Origin: Chitinophagia bacterium
GTDB lineage: Bacteria > Bacteroidota > Bacteroidia > Chitinophagales > Chitinophagaceae
Direction of reading: 5' to 3'
Length of the DNA: 39,587 bases
NCBI GenBank assembly: GCA_021324175.1
Contig: JAJPJP010000424.1
Span: 1-39,587, forward strand
Positions 25,854 to 34,776 of this stretch are shown piece after piece. Position 1 is the stretch's first letter. Each line of letters starts with the position of its first letter. The notes under the pieces are model-generated. The model searched no databases and had not been told where the DNA came from. It saw only the letters and a program-made list of their open reading frames with translations. The translations under genes were made by a program, and so were the position numbers.

Positions 25854-26888
25854 ATGAGCTCCATTTCCAACAATGCAATTCGCCAGGTCCTTTTGCTCGT
25901 AATCATTTTGTTATTGGGCATGGTTCTCTTTTTCCAGCTCGAATCTTTTATTCCTGCACTGCTTGGCGCCTATACAATGTTTGTGCTGCTGAAAAAATGG
26001 ATGTACATTCTAACGGGCAGGTATAAGTGGAAAAAGGCATTATCGGCATCGCTGCTCATGCTTCTCTCCTTTATTATTATCCTGCTCCCGATTGCGCTCC
26101 TGGTCAACATGATGTCTTCAAAGATCAATTTTGCTCTCCAGCATACTTCATCCGTCCTCAATGCCATCGAACAGTTCATCCATAAATACGAACTCAGGTA
26201 TAACGTCGAGCTTTTCTCGCAAAAAAATATTGACCAGTTGACGAGTTGGGGAACAGCCACGCTCCCGCGCGTCCTGGGCGCCACCTTTAACAGCCTGACG
26301 ACGATCGCGATCATGTATTTTATCCTTTACTTCATGCTGACGGACGGGAGAAAAATGGAAGCGGCCTTCCACGAATGGATCCCGCTCAAGGACGAAAACG
26401 TTCTGTTGTTGCGAAGAGAAACCAACAGCCTGGTTTATTCCAATGCCATTGGCATCCCGCTGATCGCCCTCCTCCAGGGAGTAATCGGGCTTATAGGTTA
26501 TGTCGCTTTGGGTGTCAATGAGCCGCTGTTTTGGTTTGTTGTCACCTGCATCGCCTCCATGATCCCGGTCGTTGGCGCAACGCTGGCCTATGTCCCCGCC
26601 GCTATCCTGTTTTTCGCCAACGGGATGAACCTGAGAGGCATCATTCTCCTCGCCTACGGTTTTGGCGTGATCAGCACAGTCGACAGCTTCTTCCGTTTCT
26701 GGCTTCAAAAAAGAATTGGCGATGTGCATCCGCTCATAACAGCCTTTGGCGTCATCATCGGGATTAGCCTTTTCGGCTTTATAGGGTTGATTTTCGGTCC
26801 CATCCTAATCTCGCTTTTTCTCCTTCTGATCAAAATTTATGTGAGTGAGTTCAGCGTAAACAAGAACAAATTGAATAACCCGGAATAG
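25854..26888 (+). CDS. AI-2E family (PerM/UPF0118) transporter
   Basis: 344 residues with about eight hydrophobic segments, in the typical layout. Two pairs of N-terminal helices (about 10-45 and 60-85) precede a soluble helical region (about 90-150), followed by four or more helices with the conserved IPVVGATLAYVPAAILF and DVHPLITAFGVIIGISLFGFIGLIFGPI segments. Relatives include autoinducer-2 exporters and a Na+/H+ antiporter-like group, so the substrate here is uncertain. The ATG at 25854 starts the first membrane helix region correctly. Confidence 0.9.
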   Translation: MSSISNNAIRQVLLLVIILLLGMVLFFQLESFIPALLGAYTMFVLLKKWMYILTGRYKWKKALSASLLMLLSFIIILLPIALLVNMMSSKINFALQHTSSVLNAIEQFIHKYELRYNVELFSQKNIDQLTSWGTATLPRVLGATFNSLTTIAIMYFILYFMLTDGRKMEAAFHEWIPLKDENVLLLRRETNSLVYSNAIGIPLIALLQGVIGLIGYVALGVNEPLFWFVVTCIASMIPVVGATLAYVPAAILFFANGMNLRGIILLAYGFGVISTVDSFFRFWLQKRIGDVHPLITAFGVIIGISLFGFIGLIFGPILISLFLLLIKIYVSEFSVNKNKLNNPE

Positions 26889-26921
26889 CTAAATTTTTCG
26901 TAAAAACACGAAGTACAAATG

Positions 26922-26973
26922 CTGAAATTTCAAAAAAAAAGTACATTCGCGCAATAAAAAAATCTGAAATTCA
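26922..26973. repeat. Repeated CTGAAATTCA-type motif upstream of the transpeptidase gene
   Basis: CTGAAATTTCA (26922-26932, containing the palindrome TGAAATTTCA) and CTGAAATTCA (26964-26973) lie 42 bp apart in an AT-rich region 78-129 bp before the ATG at 27051. They may be a regulator site, but chance is possible given the composition. Confidence 0.25.
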
Positions 26974-27050
26974 CGCTTGCTTATATTAATATTCAGTAAT
27001 ATTTTAGCAGCGGCTCCGTTTGATCAATCACAATAGAAAATGTCGCAGAA

Positions 27051-27806
27051 ATGAGCAAAATCTTTAAGTCCGTACTGTTGGTTCTGGGAGTGTGTCTTGC
27101 TCTGGATTCGTCGCTTCATGCCGGTTCAATCACAAGAAAAAATTCCCGCTCGGTAGTAAATGGTATCGCCCGCGATTCGCGGAACAGGGCGCGTAAGGCA
27201 TTGATGGCAGAAGAGGCCAGCGAGCTTTATGAACAAATCGACCTCAAAGATGCGGGTCTGTCCAAGAAAGCTTTTCAATATGCTTTCACCGGTTATTATT
27301 ACCTGCTGAACCATCATCAGCTGGCGAACGAGAACGTACTGACGATTTGCGATTTCAGCCAGTCTTCGCGCAATAAGCGCCTCTATGTCATTGATCTCGG
27401 TGAAAAGACTATCCTGATCAATACCTATGTGGCCCATGGCCGTAAAACAGGCGGCGAATTTGCCCAGTCGTTTTCAAACCGGACGAATTCGCACAAAAGC
27501 AGCCTGGGGTTCTTTGTAACCGAGGGAACCTATGATGGAGACAACGGACTTTCTTTAAAAATAAACGGCGTGGAAAGGGGATTCAATGACAAGGCGCTGC
27601 GCCGCGGTATTGTTATTCACGGCTCCGATTATGTCGGTCCTGATTTCCTGGCATGGAATAAATTCAACGGCAGAAGTTTTGGATGCCCTGCAGTTCCATC
27701 TGCCGAAATCCAGGAAGTCGTAGATACCATTAAAGATGGCTCCTGCCTTTTTATTTATCATCCGACAAAAAGATATCTGATAAGATCGAAAATACTGAAC
27801 AGCTAG
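27051..27806 (+). CDS. YkuD_2 / murein L,D-transpeptidase catalytic domain protein
   Basis: 251 residues with a signal peptide (about 5-24). The catalytic region contains IVIHGSDYV with H190 and GRSFGCPAVP with the probable nucleophile C212, plus the upstream LYVIDLGEKTILINTYVAHG motif. Together these are typical of the murein L,D-transpeptidase catalytic domain family of Bacteroidota, distantly related to YkuD. The expected role is cross-linking or modifying peptidoglycan in the periplasm. It ends before a strong hairpin shared with the convergent PAP2-like gene. Confidence 0.9.
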   Translation: MSKIFKSVLLVLGVCLALDSSLHAGSITRKNSRSVVNGIARDSRNRARKALMAEEASELYEQIDLKDAGLSKKAFQYAFTGYYYLLNHHQLANENVLTICDFSQSSRNKRLYVIDLGEKTILINTYVAHGRKTGGEFAQSFSNRTNSHKSSLGFFVTEGTYDGDNGLSLKINGVERGFNDKALRRGIVIHGSDYVGPDFLAWNKFNGRSFGCPAVPSAEIQEVVDTIKDGSCLFIYHPTKRYLIRSKILNS

Positions 27807-27838
27807 CTTGGACGTATACTTAGATGGTTCGAAGGCAG

Positions 27839-27881
27839 AAAGGTCAATTTAGGTTCGTACCCTATGGTTGGCCTTTTCTCT
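27839..27881. terminator. Bidirectional terminator hairpin between convergent genes
   Basis: A 9-bp stem (27839-27847 with 27868-27876, one G-T pair) is extended inside by TAGG/CCTA (27850-27853 with 27861-27864) and followed by TCTCTTT. It lies 33 bp after the transpeptidase stop and just before the end of the convergent PAP2-like gene, so it can serve both strands. Confidence 0.6.
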
Positions 27882-27886
27882 TTCAG

Positions 27887-28567
27887 TCAAAATACCCAAC
27901 CGACGATCATAGCCACCACGCCTGCAAAAAAACCAGAATAGATTTCGAAGCGGTTATGGTCAGAAACAAGCAGTCTCGCAGTCATCAGGATCCCTGCCAC
28001 CAGAAAAGCAATCCCCAGATAAGCTCCGGAAGCGTAGTTATCATGAAACGAAAAAAGGACGGCAAATGCGACAAGGCCGCCGGCCGCTACCGAATGCATG
28101 CTGACCTTAAAATAAATATTGCAGAACCACGCAAGGCACACGGCTGCAAAATTTCCAAGAAAAAAATGAACGGAGGCCCTTGGATCGCCGATGTTATTGA
28201 ACACATGCCACATCCAGAAATAAAAAATCATGGTGAGCGCATATGGGACGATTCGCTCTTTCGAAGTCTTCAGCTGCATGGAGTGTGTAAACAATCTTAG
28301 CCTCCACAGCAGGAAAACCGAAAAAATTGGGAAAAAAGCCGTTGTAAAAAAAACGGAGAAAAGGCGCAGGCCTCTTGTCCTGGCGTCCATCCCTCCGTAC
28401 GCATAAGGATGGACAAAAAGCAGGAAGGCCATGACATAGGTGGGTATAAAGACCGGGTGGAACAGGTAAGAAAAGAATCTCGCCAAAAAATAAACCCAGG
28501 CCGGTAGCCGCGCTGCCGAATCAGGCATTTTCGCTTTTAAAGAAAGGTTTTGGCCGGTATTGTCCAT
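27887..28567 (-). CDS. PAP2-like polytopic membrane protein
   Basis: 226 residues with about six hydrophobic segments. The C-terminal part, KVSMHSVAAGGLVAF followed by ARLLVSDHNRFEIYSGFFAG, resembles the second half of the PAP2 phosphatase signature (SxxH...RxxxxxH), with H in the first block and R and H in the second. The first PAP2 motif (KxxxxxxRP) is not clear, so activity is uncertain. A shorter start at MPDSAARL (residue 14) is possible. It lies 35 bp downstream of rpoN on the same strand and is probably co-transcribed. Confidence 0.7.
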   Translation of the reverse strand: MDNTGQNLSLKAKMPDSAARLPAWVYFLARFFSYLFHPVFIPTYVMAFLLFVHPYAYGGMDARTRGLRLFSVFFTTAFFPIFSVFLLWRLRLFTHSMQLKTSKERIVPYALTMIFYFWMWHVFNNIGDPRASVHFFLGNFAAVCLAWFCNIYFKVSMHSVAAGGLVAFAVLFSFHDNYASGAYLGIAFLVAGILMTARLLVSDHNRFEIYSGFFAGVVAMIVGWVF

Positions 28568-28602
28568 GCTGCTGGGTTTATCGGGACCAGGGTTGCGCTC
28601 GT

Positions 28603-30090
28603 CTAGATTTCTTTTCGCAGCCGGGCTACGGGAATATTTAGCTGTTCGCGGTATTTTGCCACGGTCCTACGGGCAATATTATATCCTTTTTCCTGAAGAA
28701 GCTCAGTCAGTCGTTCGTCGCTAAGCGGCTTTTTCTTGCTTTCGTCGCCAATCAGGTCGCTCAGAATTTTTTTCACTTCGCGCGTAGACACCTCTTCACC
28801 GCTCTCCGTGCTCAGCGATTCGCTAAAGAAGAACTTTAATCGATAAGTCCCGAATTCTGTCTGCACGAATTTGCTATTGGCCACGCGGCTCACTGTCGAA
28901 ATATCGAGCGAGGTCCGTTCGGCAATGTCTTTAAGAATCATCGGGCGTAGGGTCGTTTCATCGCCGGTGAGAAAGAATTCCTTCTGGTACTCCATGATCG
29001 TATGCATGGTATTGAACAGCGTTTGTTGGCGCTGTTTTATCGCGTCGATAAACCACTTGGCTGCGTCGATCTTCTGTTTGATGAACAGCACCGCTTCTTT
29101 TTGCCGCTTATCTTTCTTATTGCCTTTTTCATATTCTTTGAGCATGTCCTTATATCCCGAGCTGATGCGCAGGTCGGGTGCGTTCTTCATATTCAGCGTC
29201 AGCTCAAGCTTCCCGGCATTGTTAAATATAAAAAAATCAGGCACCACGTAGCTCTCCGCTTTATTCACTTCGCCGATATTGCCTCCCGGTTTGGGGTTAA
29301 GTTTGATGATCTGGCCGATAACGTCCTTGAATTGTTCGTCGGTAAGGTTGAGGCCTCGCTGAATCTTGTCATAATGCTTTTTCGTAAACTCGTCGAAATA
29401 ATTCGTGAGTACGTCGATGGCAATTTCCAATTCCCGCCCCTCCCCTTTTTTGCGCTGCAACTGGATCAGGAGGCATTCCTGCAGATTCCTCGCGGCAACG
29501 CCGGGCGGGTCGAAGCGCTGGATCTTGTCGATCATGTCGGCGATCTCCTCTTCGGACGCATCAATATTTTGCCGGAACGCGAGATCATCGACGATCGATG
29601 AGATTTCCCGGCGCAGGTATCCGTCATCGTCAATACTGCCGACGATTTGTTCGGCGATGCGCATGCTGCGATCATCAAGCACCATCATGCCCAGCTGGCT
29701 TAATAATAACTCGTGAAAAGAAGTTTCGACCTTGTAAGGAAGTGTTTTCTGCTCCTCCGCTTCGGGATAATTCTCATCTCTTAGTTTATAATCGGCAACA
29801 TCGTCGTCAAAATCATTCGCATAGTCGCTGATGTCAATATCGTAATCGTCCGGTGCATCTGCTTCATATTCCTCCTCGTTGTTCGACTCAAATTCTTCAG
29901 ATGTTTCGTCTGTTGAATTTTCCGAAGCGTGATCATCTTCCGTTACTTCAAGGGCGGGATTTTCTTCGAGTTCCTCCTTTATCCTCTCTTCCAGGTTAGC
30001 TGTCGGTACCTGCAGCAGCTTCATCAACTGGATTTGCTGGGGCGAGAGTTTTTGTAACAGCTTTTGCTGTAAGGACTGACTTAATGCCAT
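28603..30090 (-). CDS. rpoN: RNA polymerase sigma-54 factor
   Basis: 495 residues. Region I (1-48) is the glutamine- and leucine-rich activator-contact region (SQSLQQKLLQKLSPQQIQLMKLLQVP). It is followed by a long acidic region II (about 50-115), the core-binding domain, the helix-turn-helix DISTVSRVANSKFVQT and the C-terminal RpoN box ARRTVAKYRE at about 473-482. All functional regions are present. The factor would serve enhancer-dependent promoters activated by the NtrC-type regulator at 20022-21386. Start: ATG at 30090, with a promoter-like pair 26-60 bp upstream. Confidence 0.97.
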   Translation of the reverse strand: MALSQSLQQKLLQKLSPQQIQLMKLLQVPTANLEERIKEELEENPALEVTEDDHASENSTDETSEEFESNNEEEYEADAPDDYDIDISDYANDFDDDVADYKLRDENYPEAEEQKTLPYKVETSFHELLLSQLGMMVLDDRSMRIAEQIVGSIDDDGYLRREISSIVDDLAFRQNIDASEEEIADMIDKIQRFDPPGVAARNLQECLLIQLQRKKGEGRELEIAIDVLTNYFDEFTKKHYDKIQRGLNLTDEQFKDVIGQIIKLNPKPGGNIGEVNKAESYVVPDFFIFNNAGKLELTLNMKNAPDLRISSGYKDMLKEYEKGNKKDKRQKEAVLFIKQKIDAAKWFIDAIKQRQQTLFNTMHTIMEYQKEFFLTGDETTLRPMILKDIAERTSLDISTVSRVANSKFVQTEFGTYRLKFFFSESLSTESGEEVSTREVKKILSDLIGDESKKKPLSDERLTELLQEKGYNIARRTVAKYREQLNIPVARLRKEI

Positions 30091-30115
30091 AATTCGGGGT
30101 TTTGCCCGATTTTCT

Positions 30116-30150
30116 CAAATTTTAAAAAAAATCGCGCTATACTACAAAAA
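30116..30150 (-). promoter_or_regulatory. Putative rpoN promoter
   Basis: On the minus strand TTTTTG (30150-30145) is followed after 20 nt by TAAAATTTG (30124-30116), one base longer than the TAnnTTTG element of Bacteroidota. It predicts a leader of about 18 nt before the rpoN ATG. Confidence 0.35.
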
Positions 30151-30187
30151 TCAGGCCGTAAATTTACAGTAAAAGCAAATAAAGTCC

Positions 30188-30568
30188 GTGCAACGAAAAA
30201 TATCTTTTATTGTTGCGTGTGCCTTCTTGGTTTTTGAAAGCGGTGCGAACGCACAGAAAACCGGAAAAATCACGGCGATAGCAGCATTTCATGCGCGGCC
30301 GGAGATTTCCCTTTTTGCCAAATCAAATCTACTGCTGCCCTTGGTTAAATCTCCGGAATTTTCTTTTTCACAACCGCGGCCGGCCCTTTTTCCAGTCATT
30401 TTGCAGCCATGTTTTTTTGAACCAGCGATCCTCCCTTTTTTTTGCAAAAAAGAGTGGCAATTTGAAAAATCTACCCATGTGGCATTGCGCTTCAGGTTGG
30501 GTTCCCTGGACTATTGCAATATGCTTGAGGGAAAGAACCCAACAATCCTGGCGGCAACCGGGAGATGA
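30188..30568 (+). CDS. Small secreted hypothetical protein with GTG start
   Basis: 126 residues from a GTG at 30188, the only usable start because an in-frame TAA lies at 30170-30172. A signal peptide ([22 protein letters not shown]) is visible. The mature part is hydrophobic and proline-rich, with a C-terminal block [19 protein letters not shown] that looks conserved rather than random. No known family is assigned. It is divergent from rpoN (97 bp) and directly abuts the end of the convergent GHL10 gene. Confidence 0.55.
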   Translation: MQRKISFIVACAFLVFESGANAQKTGKITAIAAFHARPEISLFAKSNLLLPLVKSPEFSFSQPRPALFPVILQPCFFEPAILPFFCKKEWQFEKSTHVALRFRLGSLDYCNMLEGKNPTILAATGR

Positions 30569-31780
30569 TTAATGATTTGCGGCGCTGTCGAGCCAGGGCA
30601 TGGGAGGAACGCGGGTAGCCACCCTGAAATAATTGTTGCGCAAGCTGTCCGTCCAGCCATTCAGGTTATCCAATATAGACTTGGCGCTGAAGAAAATCAT
30701 TCCTTGTACGTTCAGTGTATTTCGCAACGCCAGTATTTCGCGGGGGAGGAGGGTCTTGTCCCGCCAAATCGCGTTGCTACCTGCTTTGTAAAAGCCAAGA
30801 CCAATATAGCACTGCTTCCCGTAACTGTGTTTGCTCCACCAGTCGAGCAGCACTTCATAGGGAGCGGCCCGATGTCCGAATTCCCAGTAAAGCTGCGGAG
30901 CGACATAATCGATCCATCCGTTTTTTAACCAAAGCAGTACATCAGCATAGAGATCCTCATAATTGGTAACGCCTGCTTTTGTTGCGCTTCCCTGCGCATC
31001 CTTATCGATATTTCGCCATACGCCGAACGGGCTGATCCCGAATTTGCAGCCCGGCTTGATGCGCTTGATCGTCCTTGAAATCATGAGGATGATGGAATCG
31101 ACGTTGCTTCTGCGCCAGTCGTCTCTTGTGAGCCCGTTGCTGTATCTGGCATAAGAAAGCTCATCGGGAAAATCCCGGCCGGCGATCCGGTAAGGATAAA
31201 AATAATCATCAAAATGGATGGCGTCGACATTGTAACGTTGAACAATATCCGAAATCACCGCGTTGACATAACGCTGGACTTCCTTGTTGCCCGGGTCAAA
31301 GTAACGCGCCTCACCATAGGTGAGGAACCATTCGGGATGGATGCGCGTAATATGCGCGGGCGCGACAGTTGACTGGCCGACCCGGAAAACAGCGCGGTAA
31401 GGATTACACCACGCATGAAATTCCATGCCGCGCCGATGCGCTTCTTCGATCATGAAAGCGAGAGGGTCATAGAAGGGGATAGGGGGCTGCCCCTGTCTGC
31501 CCGTCAGCCATTCACTCCACGGTTCATATTGCGAGGGGTAAAAGGCATCGGCCGCCGGTCTGACCTGTGCGATGACCGCGTTGATGCCCACAGACTGAAA
31601 GCTGTCGAGCATCCTTACAAACTCAACACGTTGGCTGTCGGTATTGTAGTTCCCCTTCGTGGGCCAGTCGATGTTGTCGACCGTGGCGATCCATGCTGCC
31701 CTGAACTCGTAAGGAGGTTGTTCGCGCGAAGAAGAAACAAACAACAACATTGCAAGGGCCAGTAAAACGAATTTGCTCAT
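30569..31780 (-). CDS. GHL10 (YddW/DUF187) family glycosyl hydrolase-like protein
   Basis: 403 residues from the ATG at 31780, which begins a signal peptide (MSKFVLLALAMLLFVSSS). A start at 31819 would add 13 residues. The TIM-barrel hallmarks of the glycosyl hydrolase-like 10 family are present: RAAWIATVDNIDWP at the start, VGINAVIAQVRPAADAFYPS, AHRRGMEFHAWCNPYR, and VDAIHFDDYFYPY with acidic residues at the probable active site. It is presumably an extracytoplasmic enzyme acting on a polysaccharide or cell-wall glycan. It is the last gene of the radical SAM-DinB-MarR-GHL10 series, 63 bp after MarR. Confidence 0.9.
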   Translation of the reverse strand: MSKFVLLALAMLLFVSSSREQPPYEFRAAWIATVDNIDWPTKGNYNTDSQRVEFVRMLDSFQSVGINAVIAQVRPAADAFYPSQYEPWSEWLTGRQGQPPIPFYDPLAFMIEEAHRRGMEFHAWCNPYRAVFRVGQSTVAPAHITRIHPEWFLTYGEARYFDPGNKEVQRYVNAVISDIVQRYNVDAIHFDDYFYPYRIAGRDFPDELSYARYSNGLTRDDWRRSNVDSIILMISRTIKRIKPGCKFGISPFGVWRNIDKDAQGSATKAGVTNYEDLYADVLLWLKNGWIDYVAPQLYWEFGHRAAPYEVLLDWWSKHSYGKQCYIGLGFYKAGSNAIWRDKTLLPREILALRNTLNVQGMIFFSAKSILDNLNGWTDSLRNNYFRVATRVPPMPWLDSAANH

Positions 31781-31843
31781 GAAATCTGGAATTAGGAATA
31801 GCAGCGAGATGAAACGCAAAATCCGTCACGATCTTGCATGATT

Positions 31844-32296
31844 TCAGTGACCTTTGCGCATTTTGTCTAGCAATTGGTTCATCTGCCGGGCATCGGTTTC
31901 ATCCAGGTTTTCCAGGATCGCGTCCATTTCCGCGTCGCGTCTATCCATTTCGGTCAAAAGTTCCCTTCCCTTGTCCGCAATCGTCACATCGACCAGCCTG
32001 CGGTCAGTGCGGCAAATATTTTTTTTCACCAGTTCTTTTTTTACCAGGCGATCCACGAGCCGGCTCGTGTCGCTCATCTTATCGAGCATCCGTTCGCGGA
32101 TCTCCATCGTCGAAAGCGGGGCACCTGCTCCGCGCAGGATGCGCAGGATATTAAACTGCTGCGAGGTAATGTTGTACTTGTCAAAGAAAAATTTCATCCG
32201 TTCGTTCAGCCAGTTTGAGGTATAGATGAGATTGATGGCCGCCTTTTGATGTTCGTTTCTGAATTTAGTCTGGTGAATTTCATTTTCAATTGTCAT
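31844..32296 (-). CDS. MarR family transcriptional regulator
   Basis: 150 residues with the MarR winged helix-turn-helix: ITSQQFNILRILRG, the recognition helix region STMEIRERMLDKMSDTSRLVDRLVKKELV and the wing RTDRRLVDVTIADKG, with a dimerising helix at the C-terminus. MarR proteins usually repress nearby genes and respond to small phenolic or oxidative ligands; targets here may be its neighbours GHL10 and DinB. It starts 27 bp after the DinB stop. Confidence 0.93.
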   Translation of the reverse strand: MTIENEIHQTKFRNEHQKAAINLIYTSNWLNERMKFFFDKYNITSQQFNILRILRGAGAPLSTMEIRERMLDKMSDTSRLVDRLVKKELVKKNICRTDRRLVDVTIADKGRELLTEMDRRDAEMDAILENLDETDARQMNQLLDKMRKGH

Positions 32297-32323
32297 GCGC
32301 CCTCGAATTTCGGCGCAAAATTA

Positions 32324-32812
32324 CTAAAATCCCTGAGGTCGTGTTCGTAAAACTGAAGTCAGCTGGAAGATCGTCCAGAGGTGGTGGGCTTCATGAAGGA
32401 GAAAAAAATCACACCATCGATAAAGTGGAATTGACCCGTAGGCCTGGTGGCGCCCCCTTTGGCTGAGCTGGTTCCCGTCCAGGGCTTCCAATTTTCGGAG
32501 GAGTTCGGCGCGGTCCGAGCTGATCATGTACAAGAGCTTATTCAGCGGTTTTTGGCGGCACTCGTCAAAAAAGGGATCGTTTTCGGCCACATAACGTTCA
32601 AACAAGGGCTCGTCTTGATCAATCAGGATGGAATCGACGCGTCGCAGAAAAGTCGGCTGGTAGGCAGCCAGGTGAACAATATTCTCAAAAGCGCTCCATT
32701 TTGCGGGGTTGATCCGTAGTCTGAGTTTTTCTTCATTTAGTCCGTCGATGAGCTCATCGATAGTTTTGTGTTGGTGCCGCAGCCGCGCGGCGACTGATTC
32801 AGACAGTTGCAT
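32324..32812 (-). CDS. DinB-family metal-binding four-helix protein
   Basis: 162 residues, all helical. The DinB metal triad is recognisable as H47 (ENIVHLAAY) and H140 and H144 (LLHEAHHLW). These enzymes include thiol-dependent transferases such as bacillithiol transferases, but many members are uncharacterised. The gene begins 18 bp after the radical SAM stop and precedes MarR by 27 bp. The reaction is unknown. Confidence 0.88.
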   Translation of the reverse strand: MQLSESVAARLRHQHKTIDELIDGLNEEKLRLRINPAKWSAFENIVHLAAYQPTFLRRVDSILIDQDEPLFERYVAENDPFFDECRQKPLNKLLYMISSDRAELLRKLEALDGNQLSQRGRHQAYGSIPLYRWCDFFLLHEAHHLWTIFQLTSVLRTRPQGF

Positions 32813-32830
32813 AAAAAAAAATTTGCCGGA

Positions 32831-33859
32831 TTAGCCCCACACTTTTGTGCCCTCCGTACAATTTGAACAGATATCGATCTGGCTCCTGCCCATCAGGATG
32901 CGCTTTCGAAAATTCTGGTAATCTTCATTGTGCCATACTTCCCTGAAAGAGCCCGTTTTCAGGTCGCCGACGCGATGTTGTGCGTCTTTGTCGAAACAGC
33001 AGGGAACGACAAGACCGTCCCAGGTGATCACAGTCGCGTGCCAGAGACGCCAGCAGTGATTGTGCAGCGAATTTTTCACCTGCACGTCCCCGTTTCCCTT
33101 TCTTTTGTACCGGCTGTACTTATCGATCGTCGGGATGAGCTTGTTGGGATCGCGCTGGTAATCGTACACCTGGGCCGTTTTGTAACGCACGCCGTTGACA
33201 CCGGTTTTCCTGGCAAGCTGCCTGATCTCAGCGACCTGGTGCTCATTCGGCTTAACAACAAGAAACTGGAAAAAAACATAGGGCGTCCTGCTCTTCAGGG
33301 TCTTCTTCCACCTGACGACATTTCTTGCACCTTCCAGGACCTTTTCCAATTTGCCGCCTACCCTGTATTGCTCATAGGTGTCCTGCGTCGTTCCATCGAT
33401 AGAAATGATCAGGCGGTCCAGGCCGCTTTCAACCGTCTTCCGGGCATTCGCGTCATTGAGATAATGAGCATTGGTGGATGTGGCAGTGTAGATACCTTTG
33501 GCTGAAGCATATTTTACCATGTCCAGAAATCCCGGGTTGAGATAGGGCTCGCCCTGAAAATAAAATATCAGGTATAGCAGGTCGGCCGCGAGTTGGTCAA
33601 CGGTGTTCCGAAAGAAATCTGTCTGAAGCATTCCCGTCGGTCTTGTAAAAGCGCGGAGGCCGCTGGGGCACTCGGGACACCGCAAGTTGCAGGAGGTTGT
33701 GGGTTCTACGGAAATCGAAACCGGATAACCCCACTGGACCGGCTTCCCGGTCCATTTGCTGAGATAGTAGCTGCCCAGGACCTTGGTCCCGTTCCAAACC
33801 CGGCGCGGTGTCAGCTTGGAAAGCAAATTCAAACTGTCATAATAATTGAACGATGGCAT
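32831..33859 (-). CDS. Radical SAM/SPASM protein
   Basis: 342 residues from the ATG at 33859. The frame is open to 34060, but that part runs antisense across the divergent lysozyme start and encodes hydrophobic residues not expected in the family. The radical SAM cluster cysteines are C57, C61 and C64 (CNLRCPEC). The C-terminal SPASM region has CCFDK, HCWRLW and CSNC cysteines for auxiliary Fe-S clusters. Such proteins modify peptides or small molecules; no precursor peptide is evident nearby, so a peptide-maturation role is not supported. First gene of a series with DinB, MarR and GHL10. Confidence 0.92.
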   Translation of the reverse strand: MPSFNYYDSLNLLSKLTPRRVWNGTKVLGSYYLSKWTGKPVQWGYPVSISVEPTTSCNLRCPECPSGLRAFTRPTGMLQTDFFRNTVDQLAADLLYLIFYFQGEPYLNPGFLDMVKYASAKGIYTATSTNAHYLNDANARKTVESGLDRLIISIDGTTQDTYEQYRVGGKLEKVLEGARNVVRWKKTLKSRTPYVFFQFLVVKPNEHQVAEIRQLARKTGVNGVRYKTAQVYDYQRDPNKLIPTIDKYSRYKRKGNGDVQVKNSLHNHCWRLWHATVITWDGLVVPCCFDKDAQHRVGDLKTGSFREVWHNEDYQNFRKRILMGRSQIDICSNCTEGTKVWG

Positions 33860-33986
33860 TACTGTAAAATTAGCGCCGAATTCCCAAAGCGCAATGTTTG
33901 CCCAAAAAGGGATGTCGCCTCGATAATTAGTAAACGATGGGCTAATATTGCCTATAAATAGCCAGAAAAGCCACAGAATTGACGCT

Positions 33987-34760
33987 ATGCCCAGGAGAAG
34001 GAAAAAGAACACCGTTTGGAAGATCATTTTGTTTTTGCTGGTTGCAGCGATCATGATCATGTCGTATTACACGCTCTATGACTGGTGGCAGGAACAAAGG
34101 GCCCATTTTGTCAGCTACCCGGAATTCGGCATTGAGATTCCCACGAAGTATTCCATTCACGGGATCGACGTATCACGCTACCAGAATGTCATTGACTGGC
34201 CGTCGGTGAAGCAAATGTCGGTCGGCCAGGTCCAAATCAGTTTCGCATTTATCAAGGCTACCGAGGGCCTCAACGACGAGGATGAAATGTTCGCGCGCAA
34301 TTGGAAGAAAGCAAGGGAAGCTGGGATCACGAGGGGAGCATACCATTTCTTTCTCGCGACAAAAAGTGGGAAGGACCAGGCCGAGAATTTTATCCATTCG
34401 GTGAAGCTTATGCCAGGCGACATGCCTCCTGTTCTCGATATTGAGCAAACCTATGGCGTACCCGTTGACCTGCTCCGCGACCGCGCCAAAGAATGGCTGG
34501 AAACCGTGCAGGGATATTACGGCGTGCCGCCGGTGATCTATACCAATGTTGATTTTTACAAACAGGTCCTGAAGGACGATTTTGATTCCTACCCGCTTTG
34601 GGTCGCCCATTACCTGAAACGCGACCGGCCGCGTATCTACCGAGACTGGAGTTTCTGGCAGCACAACGAAAGCGGGAGGGTAAACGGGATCCTGACTCCC
34701 GTCGATTTCAATGTATTTAGCGGCGACTCAGCCGAGTTCAGGAAATTGCTGGTCAATTGA
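33987..34760 (+). CDS. Membrane-anchored GH25 lysozyme-like protein
   Basis: 257 residues from the ATG at 33987; a TTG at 33948 is unlikely. The N-terminus has a basic stretch (MPRRRKKNT) followed by one membrane helix at about 11-29, so the enzyme is held in the membrane facing the periplasm. The GH25 domain starts with HGIDVSRYQNVIDW (D61) and carries the catalytic pair D151 and E153 in PPVLDIEQ, plus RGAYHFF and the closing VDFNVFSGD. The expected activity is cleavage of the glycan strand of peptidoglycan. It is divergent from the radical SAM gene (127 bp) and 16 bp before a small membrane protein gene. Confidence 0.92.
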   Translation: MPRRRKKNTVWKIILFLLVAAIMIMSYYTLYDWWQEQRAHFVSYPEFGIEIPTKYSIHGIDVSRYQNVIDWPSVKQMSVGQVQISFAFIKATEGLNDEDEMFARNWKKAREAGITRGAYHFFLATKSGKDQAENFIHSVKLMPGDMPPVLDIEQTYGVPVDLLRDRAKEWLETVQGYYGVPPVIYTNVDFYKQVLKDDFDSYPLWVAHYLKRDRPRIYRDWSFWQHNESGRVNGILTPVDFNVFSGDSAEFRKLLVN

Positions 34761-34776
34761 AAAAATCATTTGCCAT

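Noticed and set aside
29002-29601. 199-residue antisense frame in rpoN
   Set aside because: The rpoN frame is complete with all functional regions; the opposite frame has no recognisable features.
33860-34060. Upstream extension of the radical SAM gene with a hydrophobic stretch
   Set aside because: It overlaps the divergent lysozyme gene, whose membrane anchor and catalytic domain are clear; the internal ATG at 33859 gives a usual-length protein.
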